A stretch of 64,000 nucleotides of DNA from Bugula neritina (GCA_964035545.1 OZ037767.1:1-64000); one strand, 5' to 3'; shown: positions 1-13,949, numbered from the stretch's first letter. Made by a program: numbers and translations. The notes: generated from the sequence alone by a model not told the origin.

Positions 1-3000
1 CCCCAAACCCCAAACCCCAAACCCCAAACCCCAACCCCAAACCCCAAACCCCAACCCCAAACCCCAAACCCCAAACCCCAAACCCCAAACCCCAAACCCC
101 AACCCCCAAACCCCAAACCCCAAACCCCAAACCCCAAACCCCACCCAAACCCCAAACCCCAAACCCCAAACCCCAAACCCCAAACCCAAACCCCAACCCC
201 AAACCCCAAACCCCAAACCCCAAACCCCAAACCCCAAACCCCAAACCCCAAACCCCAAACCCCAAACCCCAAACCCCAAACCCCAAACCCCAAACCCCAA
301 ACCCCAAACCCCAAACCCCAAACCCCAAACCCCAAACCCCAAACCCCAAACCCCAAACCCCAAACCCCAAACCCCAAACCCCAAACCCCAAACCCCAAAC
401 CCCAAACCCCAAACCCAAACCCCAAACCCCAAACCCCAAACCCCAAACCCCAAACCCCAAACCCCAAACCCCAAACCCCAAACCCCAAACCCCAAACCCC
501 AAACCCCAAACCCCAAACCCCAAACCCCAAACCCCAAACCCCAAACCCCAAACCCCAAACCCCAAACCCCAAACCCCAAACCCCAAACCCCAAACCCCAA
601 ACCCCAAACCCCAAACCCCAAACCCCAAACCCCAAACCCCAAACCCCAAACCCCAAACCCCAAACCCCAAACCCCAAACCCCAAACCCCAAACCCCAAAC
701 CCCAAACCCCAAACCCCAAACCCCAAACCCCAAACCCCAAACCCCAAACCCCAAACCCCAAACCCCAAACCCCAAACCCCAAACCCCAAACCCCAAACCC
801 CAAACCCCAAACCCCAAACCCCAAACCCCAAACCCCAAACCCCAAACCCCAAACCCCAAACCCCAAACCCAAACCCCAAACCCCAAACCCCAAACCCCAA
901 ACCCCAAACCCCAAACCCCAAACCCCAAACCCCAAACCCCAAACCCCAAACCCCAAACCCCAAACCCCAAACCCCAAACCCCAAACCCCAAACCCCAAAC
1001 CCCAAACCCCAAACCCCAAACCCCAAACCCCAAACCCCAAACCCCAAACCCCAAACCCCAAACCCCAAACCCCAAACCCCAAACCCCAAACCCCAAACCC
1101 CAAACCCCAAACCCCAAACCCCAAACCCCAAACCCCAAACCCCAAACCCCAAACCCCAAACCCCAAACCCCAAACCCCAACCCCAAACCCCAAACCCCAA
1201 ACCCCAAACCCCAAACCCCAAACCCCAAACCCCAAACCCCAAACCCCAAACCCCAAACCCCAAACCCCAAACCCCAAACCCCAAACCCCAAACCCCAAAC
1301 CCCAAACCCCAAACCCCAAACCCCAAACCCCAAACCCCAAACCCCAAACCCCAAACCCCAAACCCCAAACCCCAAACCCCAAACCCCAAACCCCAAACCC
1401 CAAACCCCAAACCCCAAACCCCAAACCCCAAACCCCAAACCCCAAACCCCAAACCCCAAACCCCAAACCCCAAACCCCAAACCCCAAACCCCAAACCCCA
1501 AACCCCAAACCCCAAACCCAAACCCCAAACCCCAAACCCCAAACCCCAAACCCCAAACCCCAAACCCCAAACCCCAAACCCCAAACCCCAAACCCCAAAC
1601 CCCAAACCCCAAACCCCAAACCCCAAACCCCAAACCCCAAACCCCAAACCCCAAACCCCAAACCCCAAACCCCAAACCCCAAACCCCAAACCCCAAACCC
1701 CAAACCCCAAACCCCAAACCCCAAACCCCAAACCCCAAACCCCAAACCCCAAACCCCAAACCCCAAACCCCAAACCCCAAACCCCAAACCCCAAACCCCA
1801 AACCCCAAACCCCAAACCCCAAACCCCAAACCCCAAACCCCAAACCCCAAACCCCAAACCCCAAACCCCAAACCCCAAACCCCAAACCCCAAACCCCAAA
1901 CCCCAAACCCCAAACCCCAAACCCCAAACCCCAAACCCCAAACCCCAAACCCCAAACCCCAAACCCCAAACCCCAAACCCCAAACCCCAAACCCCAAACC
2001 CCAAACCCCAAACCCCAAACCCCAAACCCCAAACCCCAAACCCCAAACCCCAAACCCCAAACCCCAAACCCCAAACCCCAAACCCCAAACCCCAAACCCC
2101 AAACCCCAAACCCCAAACCCCAAACCCCAAACCCCAAACCCCAAACCCCAAACCCCAAACCCCAAACCCCAAACCCCAAACCCCAAACCCCAAACCCCAA
2201 ACCCCAAACCCCAAACCCCAAACCCCAAACCCCAAACCCCAAACCCCAAACCCCAAACCCCAAACCCCAAACCCCAAACCCCAAACCCCAAACCCCAAAC
2301 CCCAAACCCCAAACCCCAAACCCCAAACCCCAAACCCCAAACCCCAAACCCCAAACCCCAAACCCCAAACCCCAAACCCCAAACCCCAAACCCCAAACCC
2401 CAAACCCCAAACCCCAAACCCCAAACCCCAAACCCCAAACCCCAAACCCCAAACCCCAAACCCCAAACCCCAAACCCCAAACCCCAAACCCCAAACCCCA
2501 AACCCCAAACCCCAAACCCCAAACCCCAAACCCCAAACCCCAAACCCCAAACCCCAAACCCCAAACCCCAAACCCCAAACCCCAAACCCCAAACCCCAAA
2601 CCCCAAACCCCAAACCCCAAACCCCAAACCCCAAACCCCAAACCCCAAACCCCAAACCCCAAACCCCAAACCCCAAACCCCAAACCCCAAACCCCAAACC
2701 CCAAACCCCAAACCCCAAACCCCAAACCCCAAACCCCAAACCCCAAACCCCAAACCCCAAACCCCAAACCCCAAACCCCAAACCCCAAACCCCAAACCCC
2801 AAACCCCAAACCCCAAACCCCAAACCCCAAACCCCAAACCCCAAACCCCAAACCCCAAACCCCAAACCCCAAACCCCAAACCCCAAACCCCAAACCCCAA
2901 ACCCCAAACCCCAAACCCCAAACCCCAAACCCAAACCCCAAACCCCAAACCCCAAACCCCAAACCCCAAACCCCAAACCCCAAACCCCAAACCCCAAACC

Positions 3001-6000
3001 CCAAACCCCAAACCCCAAACCCCAAACCCCAAACCCCAAACCCCAAACCCCAAACCCCAAACCCCAAACCCCAAACCCCAAACCCCAAACCCCAAACCCC
3101 AAACCCCAAACCCCAAACCCCAAACCCCAAACCCCAAACCCCAAACCCCAAACCCCAAACCCCAAACCCCAAACCCCAAACCCCAAACCCCAAACCCCAA
3201 ACCCCAAACCCCAAACCCCAAACCCCAAACCCCAAACCCCAAACCCCAAACCCCAAACCCCAAACCCCAAACCCCAAACCCCAAACCCCAAACCCCAAAC
3301 CCCAAACCCCAAACCCCAAACCCCAAACCCCAAACCCCAAACCCCAAACCCCAAACCCCAAACCCCAAACCCCAAACCCCAAACCCCAAACCCCAAACCC
3401 CAAACCCCAAACCCCAAACCCCAAACCCCAAACCCCAAACCCCAAACCCCAAACCCCAAACCCCAAACCCCAAACCCCAAACCCCAAACCCCAAACCCCA
3501 AACCCCAAACCCCAAACCCCAAACCCCAAACCCCAAACCCCAAACCCCAAACCCCAAACCCCAAACCCCAAACCCCAAACCCCAAACCCCAAACCCCAAA
3601 CCCCAAACCCCAAACCCCAAACCCCAAACCCCAAACCCCAAACCCCAAACCCCAAACCCCAAACCCCAAACCCCAAACCCCAAACCCCAAACCCCAAACC
3701 CCAAACCCCAAACCCCAAACCCCAAACCCCAAACCCCAAACCCCAAACCCCAAACCCCAAACCCCAAACCCCAAACCCCAAACCCCAAACCCCAAACCCC
3801 AAACCCCAAACCCCAAACCCCAAACCCCAAACCCCAAACCCCAAACCCCAAACCCCAAACCCCAAACCCCAAACCCCAAACCCCAAACCCCAAACCCCAA
3901 ACCCCAAACCCCAAACCCCAAACCCCAAACCCCAAACCCCAAACCCCAAACCCCAAACCCCAAACCCCAAACCCCAAACCCCAAACCCCAAACCCCAAAC
4001 CCCAAACCCCAAACCCCAAACCCCAAACCCCAAACCCCAAACCCCAAACCCCAAACCCCAAACCCCAAACCCCAAACCCCAAACCCCAAACCCCAAACCC
4101 CAAACCCCAAACCCCAAACCCCAAACCCCAAACCCCAAACCCCAAACCCCAAACCCCAAACCCCAAACCCCAAACCCCAAACCCCAAACCCCAAACCCCA
4201 AACCCCAAACCCCAAACCCCAAACCCCAAACCCCAAACCCCAAACCCCAAACCCCAAACCCCAAACCCCAAACCCCAAACCCCAAACCCCAAACCCCAAA
4301 CCCCAAACCCCAAACCCCAAACCCCAAACCCCAAACCCCAAACCCCAAACCCCAAACCCCAAACCCCAAACCCCAAACCCCAAACCCCAAACCCCAAACC
4401 CCAAACCCCAAACCCCAAACCCCAAACCCCAAACCCCAAACCCCAAACCCCAAACCCCAAACCCCAAACCCCAAACCCCAAACCCCAAACCCCAAACCCC
4501 AAACCCCAAACCCCAAACCCCAAACCCCAAACCCCAAACCCCAAACCCCAAACCCCAAACCCCAAACCCCAAACCCCAAACCCCAAACCCCAAACCCCAA
4601 ACCCCAAACCCCAAACCCCAAACCCCAAACCCCAAACCCCAAACCCCAAACCCCAAACCCCAAACCCCAAACCCCAAACCCCAAACCCCAAACCCCAAAC
4701 CCCAAACCCCAAACCCCAAACCCCAAACCCCAAACCCCAAACCCCAAACCCCAAACCCCAAACCCCAAACCCCAAACCCCAAACCCCAAACCCCAAACCC
4801 CAAACCCCAAACCCCAAACCCCAAACCCCAAACCCCAAACCCCAAACCCCAAACCCCAAACCCCAAACCCCAAACCCCAAACCCCAAACCCCAAACCCCA
4901 AACCCCAAACCCCAAACCCCAAACCCCAAACCCCAAACCCCAAACCCCAAACCCCAAACCCCAAACCCCAAACCCCAAACCCCAAACCCCAAACCCCAAA
5001 CCCCAAACCCCAAACCCCAAACCCCAAACCCCAAACCCCAAACCCCAAACCCCAAACCCCAAACCCCAAACCCCAAACCCCAAACCCCAAACCCCAAACC
5101 CCAAACCCCAAACCCCAAACCCCAAACCCCAAACCCCAAACCCCAAACCCCAAACCCCAAACCCCAAACCCCAAACCCCAAACCCCAAACCCCAAACCCC
5201 AAACCCCAAACCCCAAACCCCAAACCCCAAACCCCAAACCCCAAACCCCAAACCCCAAACCCCAAACCCCAAACCCCAAACCCCAAACCCCAAACCCCAA
5301 ACCCCAAACCCCAAACCCCAAACCCCAAACCCCAAACCCCAAACCCCAAACCCCAAACCCCAAACCCCAAACCCCAAACCCCAAACCCCAAACCCCAAAC
5401 CCCAAACCCCAAACCCCAAACCCCAAACCCCAAACCCCAAACCCCAAACCCCAAACCCCAAACCCCAAACCCCAAACCCCAAACCCCAAACCCCAAACCC
5501 CAAACCCCAAACCCCAAACCCCAAACCCCAAACCCCAAACCCCAAACCCCAAACCCCAAACCCCAAACCCCAAACCCCAAACCCCAAACCCCAAACCCCA
5601 AACCCCAAACCCCAAACCCCAAACCCCAAACCCCAAACCCCAAACCCCAAACCCCAAACCCCAAACCCCAAACCCCAAACCCCAAACCCCAAACCCCAAA
5701 CCCCAAACCCCAAACCCCAAACCCCAAACCCCAAACCCCAAACCCCAAACCCCAAACCCCAAACCCCAAACCCCAAACCCCAAACCCCAAACCCCAAACC
5801 CCAAACCCCAAACCCCAAACCCCAAACCCCAAACCCCAAACCCCAAACCCCAAACCCCAAACCCCAAACCCCAAACCCCAAACCCCAAACCCCAAACCCC
5901 AAACCCCAAACCCCAAACCCCAAACCCCAAACCCCAAACCCCAAACCCCAAACCCCAAACCCCAAACCCCAAACCCCAAACCCCAAACCCCAAACCCCAA

Positions 6001-8206
6001 ACCCCAAACCCCAAACCCCAAACCCCAAACCCCAAACCCCAAACCCCAAACCCCAAACCCCAAACCCCAAACCCCAAACCCCAAACCCCAAACCCCAAAC
6101 CCCAAACCCCAAACCCCAAACCCCAAACCCCAAACCCCAAACCCCAAACCCCAAACCCCAAACCCCAAACCCCAAACCCCAAACCCCAAACCCCAAACCC
6201 CAAACCCCAAACCCCAAACCCCAAACCCCAAACCCCAAACCCCAAACCCCAAACCCCAAACCCCAAACCCCAAACCCCAAACCCCAAACCCCAAACCCCA
6301 AACCCCAAACCCCAAACCCCAAACCCCAAACCCCAAACCCCAAACCCCAAACCCCAAACCCCAAACCCCAAACCCCAAACCCCAAACCCCAAACCCCAAA
6401 CCCCAAACCCCAAACCCCAAACCCCAAACCCCAAACCCCAAACCCCAAACCCCAAACCCCAAACCCCAAACCCCAAACCCCAAACCCCAAACCCCAAACC
6501 CCAAACCCCAAACCCCAAACCCCAAACCCCAAACCCCAAACCCCAAACCCCAAACCCCAAACCCCAAACCCCAAACCCCAAACCCCAAACCCCAAACCCC
6601 AAACCCCAAACCCCAAACCCCAAACCCCAAACCCCAAACCCCAAACCCCAAACCCCAAACCCCAAACCCCAAACCCCAAACCCCAAACCCCAAACCCCAA
6701 ACCCCAAACCCCAAACCCCAAACCCCAAACCCCAAACCCCAAACCCCAAACCCCAAACCCCAAACCCCAAACCCCAAACCCCAAACCCCAAACCCCAAAC
6801 CCCAAACCCCAAACCCCAAACCCCAAACCCCAAACCCCAAACCCCAAACCCCAAACCCCAAACCCCAAACCCCAAACCCCAAACCCCAAACCCCAAACCC
6901 CAAACCCCAAACCCCAAACCCCAAACCCCAAACCCCAAACCCCAAACCCCAAACCCCAAACCCCAAACCCCAAACCCCAAACCCCAAACCCCAAACCCCA
7001 AACCCCAAACCCCAAACCCCAAACCCCAAACCCCAAACCCCAAACCCCAAACCCCAAACCCCAAACCCCAAACCCCAAACCCCAAACCCCAAACCCCAAA
7101 CCCCAAACCCCAAACCCCAAACCCCAAACCCCAAACCCCAAACCCCAAACCCCAAACCCCAAACCCCAAACCCCAAACCCCAAACCCCAAACCCCAAACC
7201 CCAAACCCCAAACCCCAAACCCCAAACCCCAAACCCCAAACCCCAAACCCCAAACCCCAAACCCCAAACCCCAAACCCCAAACCCCAAACCCCAAACCCC
7301 AAACCCCAAACCCCAAACCCCAAACCCCAAACCCCAAACCCCAAACCCCAAACCCCAAACCCCAAACCCCAAACCCCAAACCCCAAACCCCAAACCCCAA
7401 ACCCCAAACCCCAAACCCCAAACCCCAAACCCCAAACCCCAAACCCCAAACCCCAAACCCCAAACCCCAAACCCCAAACCCCAAACCCCAAACCCCAAAC
7501 CCCAAACCCCAAACCCCAAACCCCAAACCCCAAACCCCAAACCCCAAACCCCAAACCCCAAACCCCAAACCCCAAACCCCAAACCCCAAACCCCAAACCC
7601 CAAACCCCAAACCCCAAACCCCAAACCCCAAACCCCAAACCCCAAACCCCAAACCCCAAACCCCAAACCCCAAACCCCAAACCCCAAACCCCAAACCCCA
7701 AACCCCAAACCCCAAACCCCAAACCCCAAACCCCAAACCCCAAACCCCAAACCCCAAACCCCAAACCCCAAACCCCAAACCCCAAACCCCAAACCCCAAA
7801 CCCCAAACCCCAAACCCCAAACCCCAAACCCCAAACCCCAAACCCCAAACCCCAAACCCCAAACCCCAAACCCCAAACCCCAAACCCCAAACCCCAAACC
7901 CCAAACCCCAAACCCCAAACCCCAAACCCCAAACCCCAAACCCCAAACCCCAAACCCCAAACCCCAAACCCCAAACCCCAAACCCCAAACCCCAAACCCC
8001 AAACCCCAAACCCCAAACCCCAAACCCCAAACCCCAAACCCCAAACCCCAAACCCCAAACCCCAAACCCCAAACCCCAAACCCCAAACCCCAAACCCCAA
8101 ACCCCAAACCCCAAACCCCAAACCCCAAACCCCAAACCCCAAACCCCAAACCCCAAACCCCAAACCCCAAACCCCAAACCCCAAACCCCAAACCCCAAAC
8201 CCCAAA
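1..8206. repeat. Telomeric array, 7-mer CCCCAAA (G-strand TTTGGGG)
   Basis: The sequence is an essentially uninterrupted run of CCCCAAA, about 1,170 units. The C-rich strand starts at the left edge, so the complementary G-rich strand runs 5' to 3' toward that edge, as at a true chromosome end. Units one base short or long (CCCAAA, CCCCAA, CCCCCAA) occur in the first 230 bases and sparsely near 414, 868, 1179, 1517 and 2931. From about 2,940 to 8,206 I see no irregular unit. Known telomere repeats include TTAGGG in most animals, TTGGGG in Tetrahymena and TTTTGGGG in hypotrich ciliates; this one differs from all of them. A non-telomeric satellite is possible but the terminal position and orientation argue against it. 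Confidence 0.9.
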
Positions 8207-8437
8207 CCCCGGACCCCAAACCCCGGACCCCGGACCCCGGACCCCGGACCCCGGACCCCGGACCCCGGACCCCGGACCCCGAACCCCGAACCCCGGACCC
8301 CGGACCCCGGACCCCGGACCCCGGACCCCGGACCCCGGACCCCGGACCCCGGACCCCAGACCCCAGACCCCGGACCCCGGACCCCGGACCCCGGACCCCG
8401 GACCCCAGACCCCAGACCCCAGACCCCAGACCCCAAA
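8207..8437. repeat. Proximal telomere-variant repeats
   Basis: The 7-base period continues without a phase break, but the last three bases vary: mostly CCCCGGA, two CCCCGAA, and blocks of CCCCAGA, with one CCCCAAA at 8214 and one at 8431. On the G strand these read TCCGGGG, TTCGGGG and TCTGGGG. All changes fall in the AAA part; the CCCC core is kept. This resembles the degenerate proximal zone of human telomeres and marks the telomere/subtelomere boundary at about 8437. Confidence 0.88.
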
Positions 8438-11391
8438 CGCCAAGTCTCACAATTTTAGAACCTCACAAACCACTATTTTTCATGATCATACAATTAGCAA
8501 GGCGACCAAACTTACTCAACTATCATTTGCCCATGACATTGGAACTTAAAGATTAAGTTAGTGGAACTATACTCTAATGTTGGCCTCTTTTGGCTAGTTT
8601 TCTGACTTTTTGCTATACACTGAGCTCATTCAGCAACTTTATGCTTATATATGGACAGTGTGCCAAACTCGTGATCAGATACATAATGCTGCATTCGTTT
8701 GGTCTGTAGTTTATTTAGCATACTTCATTGAAGTTAGCATACCAACCACATAACCTTCCATTGGTGGTTTTATACACAACTTTACATCTCTATCATTTCT
8801 TACAGTCACTCTTCAGCATGTTAGAGTTATCCTCATTTTAAATTGAATGAAACTTGTAATATTTAAAAGTATATTGGCCTCATGATTTATATAATTTTTC
8901 ATGCTTTTTATGGCTATGGTTTTCAAACCTAATGCTTCACCTATTCTCTCCCGTTTCTTATCAATGAATCATCTTAATATTATACACCTAATCTATAGCT
9001 CGCACCCTCTTCAGTCTGTTGTCATTTTCAATACTTGTTCAACCAATGGACAGCCGCTATTCACAGCTCATGGATTATAAGTCCGTGCACGGCTAGTCAT
9101 GCGTCACGATACATGACGTAACAAGCACGTGTTCAATCGTGGTCCTAACTGGATTGCCATTCATCATTCATTCGTCTGAACCGACATTGATGTCTTCTGC
9201 AAGTTCTGTCTAGGGAATCCTTAACGCTGTCGCGGTAATTTGTTTGTATTAACTGCTAGTTCAATTAAATTTCAAGCCGCGGCTCCTTGGATTTAATTTT
9301 AATCGTTTTCATTTTATGTTAAACTTCATCATTAAGATTATGTTAGTAATAGTAACACTAAGGCTAATGACTTGGGTAATGCCATTCGACTATAGAGTAA
9401 TAGTAGCTCACTTGACTATTGTTAGTAGTTTTAGTAGCTTATTAGTATTACCATTACTAACACAAATACTTGCACTTGACAGTTGTAGTGAGAGTAATAT
9501 TAATAGTTATAGTATTAGTTGTCATTTTTGTTTTTATTATCAGAATAAATATCAATATGATATTGATAACCACAGGTAACAAAAGTCGATGATGATTATC
9601 ATTATAATGTCAACTATTAGTATTATTATAATAATTACAATCATAACTGCAATGCCTATTAATGATTATGATAATAATTTAAATTTAAATTATTATATTG
9701 ATTATTATTCTCGTTTTTATTCTCTTCCGGGCTCCCGTTTTATTTTATTTTCCCACAACTCAAACCTCTGGCTCTACTGGTAACTTATAAGCATGACTAT
9801 GACCATTAGTGATTTAGTCATAATTGTAATGAAATGTTATTTCAAGTTGGGTGTCTTTATTTGTAATTCTTTCGTCTAGTTTTAGTACTTGTTCTAGTCT
9901 CTTGGAAATTGGGTTTTATGCATATTGATATTCATTATTATAATCACTACTATTCTACTTTGTTACCATCAGTATATGACTACGAAAATTTATATTCATT
10001 CAAATTGATGTTATGAATAGAGTAAAAATTTCACTCCATTAGTTGTGTTTGTTTTTATACTAATGACAAATAGGTAATAGTAATATAAAAATATAATCTG
10101 TTTTGTATTTTCATACTCGAGTTTATGTAATATTAGAATGGTAATTTGTTCCTATTTTTCATTCATTTAAGTTAGTCAGTGTGAACTCATTTTCAGTTCA
10201 AAATAAATTAATTTTAGTTTTGACAATTTTTTCCCTCATTCCCTATTAAGTATTTTCATACTGTTTAAACACCATGATCATGCTCAGATTTGGCCAAAGT
10301 TGATTTTTTTAAATCACTACTCAATATTTCGAGGCAATCACTTTCACCATTACGACCTGCTTCTTGTAATCTACTGTATTTGGATGAATAGCGTTTACAA
10401 AGTCAATAATGATCCTAATTATAACACTTCATCTGCTGTATTCAGATTAGTAACACATGCAGGCAGTAAAATGCTTTTATGACTGCTGTTTTCACTTCAC
10501 TCTGCTTCACTTTTGCCATTTCTATTTGTTCACGTTTTCTCAGATTTGTGTAAAAGCTGTTGTTTGTTTCTTCTCAGTATTTTTATGTTAGTTCTCTCCA
10601 GTTTTTCAGTTCAAACCCCAAACCCCATTTTACATATTATCTAATATTGTAAAACATACCAAATTTTCCATCTGTTTAAATTTCTGGTTCACATTTTGAA
10701 TATTCTAGTCATTTGTAGAGGAAACTTGCAGTCTTTTCTAAATATCATCTACATACCTGTATAGTTACATATCTATTCTATTGTGTGTTTTTAATAATCA
10801 ATAATGTTATAATTTTATTATCGGCTAACTCTGCTAATGGGAATTTGTGCAGCTTGCTGCTTGCTCCTAATGTAGTTGTCTTCTCTTGTTTTCTCGAAGT
10901 TCCATTACGAAGTTGTCTTCTTTTGTTTTCCTGAACTCTCCTAATGTAGTTGTCTTCTCTCAGTTTCTTTAAATATGGTATTCAAAGGCTCACACTTGCA
11001 AATTGTCTGCTCTGTCAGTAAGAATAGTTTGATCAGTTTATTGTGACTCCGCAGCCTCCAGACTAGGGAAGTATTTTGTTCTCACTTGGTAACTATGTTT
11101 AGCTTGCTGGTCACAATCAGGTATATTTGCTAGCTTTATTATTTATTAGGTTATGGCTCTTTCAACAAATCATATTTCAACTTAATTAAGCATGATGACA
11201 CTCTTCTACTTATTTAAGTAATGATTAATCTTCAAGATTAAATGTGATAGTTTTGTATTTTTCCATTTCTCATTTTTTTGCTTTTTCTACTGCTGTTGTA
11301 ATAAATGAGCTGTATTTAGAATTTTATGTTTATTTCATTGTTTTTCATCATATGCAACACCACATTTTTATAAACTACTTTATTCTTACAG
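8438..11391. other. AT-rich subtelomeric DNA, no convincing gene
   Basis: The stretch is AT-rich, with short chance reading frames only. Between 9,340 and 9,800 it has a marked AGTAAT/ATTAGT-like three-base texture. A motif ending GTTGTCTTCTCT recurs at about 10,876, 10,910 and 10,947 and again in the repeat units further in. From about 11,130 the sequence is homologous to 21,430-22,260. Confidence 0.6.
10612..10627. repeat. Short interstitial telomere-like motif
   Basis: Two units of the terminal 7-mer (AAACCCCAAACCCC) stand alone about 2.2 kb inside the telomere boundary, in the same orientation as the telomere. It is short enough to be chance in principle, but the surrounding DNA is poor in C runs. 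Confidence 0.6.
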
Positions 11392-11508
11392 TAACTGGTG
11401 TGATGGTCACATGGTCAGCTACTAGACAACCAACCAATTGGGTATAAAGGTGGACAAAGTCATTCTAGATTATTCTTGGCATGTGTCAGCTGTAAGAGCT
11501 ATATGGAG
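11392..11508 (+). pseudogene. Conserved exon-like segment f, copy 1
   Basis: A 117-base segment lies between a 3' splice-like ttcttacag and a 5' splice-like gtaata. Its second copy is at 21671-21787, also 117 bases with the same flanking signals. In both, one frame (after two leading bases) reads a short peptide beginning T-G/A-V-M-V-T-W-S and containing R-Q-P-T-N-W-V, followed by a stop at the same place. The rest of the segment after the stop is also well conserved. It may be a terminal coding exon, an untranslated exon, or a relic of one. The family is not recognised. Confidence 0.35.
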
Positions 11509-12001
11509 GTAATACTTATGAAGTATAACATGTCTTCTTGATGAAGCTATTTATCTAAAGAATTGTTCACAAATTTTCATTTAATCACAATTCAACAAGT
11601 AAACAGTTTCAAACTTTTCATCAAGTTGTATTTTCAAGAATTACCAATTATAGTTGAACTCAAGTTAAACTGATATAGTATTTTACTTCTCTGTAAGTTG
11701 TTTCACAAGACTCATTACGTTACTAGATTTCCTACTTATATCATACATCTGTATTATATGCATGAGTAGAGAAGTTTGATGTTGGTTTAATCATTTATCC
11801 AGTTAGAAACTTTAGATATAACATATACTCCTATACAGTATTAACATAGTGTTGAGTGTTTTCTGAATGCTTGGAATCTACTTATTAATTTGTCAGTTTG
11901 GAGGAAAAAATTTTACAGGTTATGTTTCTGTTGCCATAAATCAAGCTTCTTTTTTTCTATTGTATTTTGAACAAGTTTATTTACTACTTTTTGTGTTACA
12001 G

Positions 12002-12060
12002 GATGTGTAGGGAACAGCAACCTGTACTCTTTTTCTCCCTGTGTTATTCTTCCCATCTCG
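12002..12060 (+). pseudogene. Exon-like segment a, copy 1 (frame-shifted)
   Basis: The segment is bounded by ttgtgttacag and gtaagc splice signals, as is its copy at 16,373. Relative to that copy it is one base shorter after the ATG, so the frame changes: here it reads M-C-R-E-Q-Q-P-V-L-F-F instead of the signal-peptide-like reading of copy 2. It is probably a decayed first coding exon. Confidence 0.3.
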
Positions 12061-13838
12061 GTAAGCTTCATCTGTATCTGTTCTTGGTATGTATTATTGT
12101 AAATCTTTGTTTTCTAGTTCTAGTTTTCTATTGTAAATCTTTGTTTTCTAGTTCTTTAATCACTCTCTGTTGTTATATCATAGCTTCTACTTCTCTTACT
12201 ATGATTTAACAATATTCAAGTTTGATGTATTTTTAATATCTGTTTAAATTATTGAGAACTACAAGTGTTTAGAAATATGAGATTGCTTTAAGTAAAAAAT
12301 TACCTAATCCTGAATATCATGCTATTTAAAATTATTCTAGTTTAGTGTTATCTTATCAGGCACATATTATAGTAAACTTAATGCTATACATGCAGATTGT
12401 CTAGTAATTCATGACTGTGACCTGCCACAACTCATTTCAAACAACTATATAGTTGAATGTTTACCCACAACCAGTAGTCAGAGTTGGGACTAAGCAAGTG
12501 CATGCACAGCCCTGTCCTCTTTCTTTAGGTCCCTAACTTCATGCTAATATCTAGTTGCATTCAATAGCAGAAATTAGTGATTTAATGGTGAATGGTTGGA
12601 AGGATGATGAAGCTCCATAAAAATTTCAAAAGTCAAATTCCAAGTTGCAACACTCATTTTCATTATTCACCTGAATAGCTTCTAGAATAAGCAGTTTCTT
12701 GAGCTCACCTGCATGTTCAATTTCTTTATGTCTTTTTGGGTCATTAAATTGTGTTTGTTTTCTTGATGGTTAATTTGGCATAGTGAATTCTTTTCCTGTT
12801 TTTTTGCCCTAAACATGATTGCATGATAATGCTGCTTAAAGAAGACAAATTGTTAAAAGTATTTGATTGCTACATCTTTGTTTTCCCTTCATTAGGCTAT
12901 ATGTTGTGAAACATGAGGTCCTGTTGGAATCTTAGGCACTAAAATTAGTATTGCTCTTTTTGCTGCATACAGATTGCACTGAATTGCTAACACCATTGGA
13001 AGTGAGTCATGAGATGTAGCGCATGCCCCAATAATCACGTGATCAGTTACAGACGACTGAGCAATGATTGGTTACGGATGACTGAGCACGTCTGCTGTAC
13101 TGTCATTATAGTAAGTTGCTCTTCATAGTGAATGGTCGTGCAACTGAAATTGTTTGGTCATCTTACCAAGGTAAACCTTTGTTTAGCATGTCATTTAATA
13201 ACTTTTTATCAACGTTATCTTTTAGTTTACTGATTGTTGATCTGTATTTATTCATAGGCTTGGATTTCACATTGATTATTTTATTTAATTGATAGGCTGC
13301 TACCCATTTCTAGTCAATTTGATACTGCAGTCATTTGAGTAAATGCAACTGCAAGGCTTATAATTATAGTTATAATAAATTTCAATTTAGCTTTGCTTCA
13401 AATTGGCTTGGCTTTGGCGTAACTTCTACCCTGTTCTACTCTGGTCTGTTGAACTGAACTACAAAATCAATACTAAGAATAATAATATAATTGAAATCTA
13501 ATATTTTAATTTCTTTTTCTCGCTATAATAACGTTCAACTTATGCTGAATGATATATTTTGTTTGACTTTATTTCAGTTACATACTCATCATGGTCATAA
13601 TCATGGTTCGAAATTGAAAAGTTTAAGTGGAATAAATTCAGTTTAAAATGCTGTAACTATAAAAAACAAGTTATATTTCTTGTTCAAAGAAGTTTCTTTC
13701 CTGGTTCTGTAGACTATGTTGATTTTATCATGATACAATTTTCAATACTCTAGATTTTAGGACCCATGAGATGTCTCATATATATCTGTCATCATTTATT
13801 CAACAATTTTAATTTATCAAATGTGTTTTGTTTTTTAG

Positions 13839-13949
13839 AATCACTCCGAGCAGCTCAGATATTCACACATTAGAGAACATATGGTTTTCACCAGGAAGAT
13901 AGGACCTAGCCAACTGTGGTCAGTTCTGAGAGCCCCATCTTGGTTATAA
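13839..13949 (+). CDS. Conserved terminal exon d, copy 1 (unknown family)
   Basis: This is a 111-base open segment after a good 3' splice signal (ttttttag) that ends in TAA. It encodes 36 residues: N-H-S-E-Q-L-R-Y-S, then HIREHMVFTRKIGP, then SQLWSVLRAPSWL. The same length, frame and stop are kept in the copies at 17693 and 20064, with only a few amino-acid changes, while flanking DNA shows many indels. That pattern suggests coding constraint. Upstream candidate exons are the His-rich segment at 13,578 (reading L-H-T-H-H-G-H-N-H-G-S-K) and the QLKLFG segment at about 13,140-13,172. I do not recognise the family and have not linked all exons in phase. Confidence 0.4.
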   Translation, partial: NHSEQLRYSHIREHMVFTRKIGPSQLWSVLRAPSWL

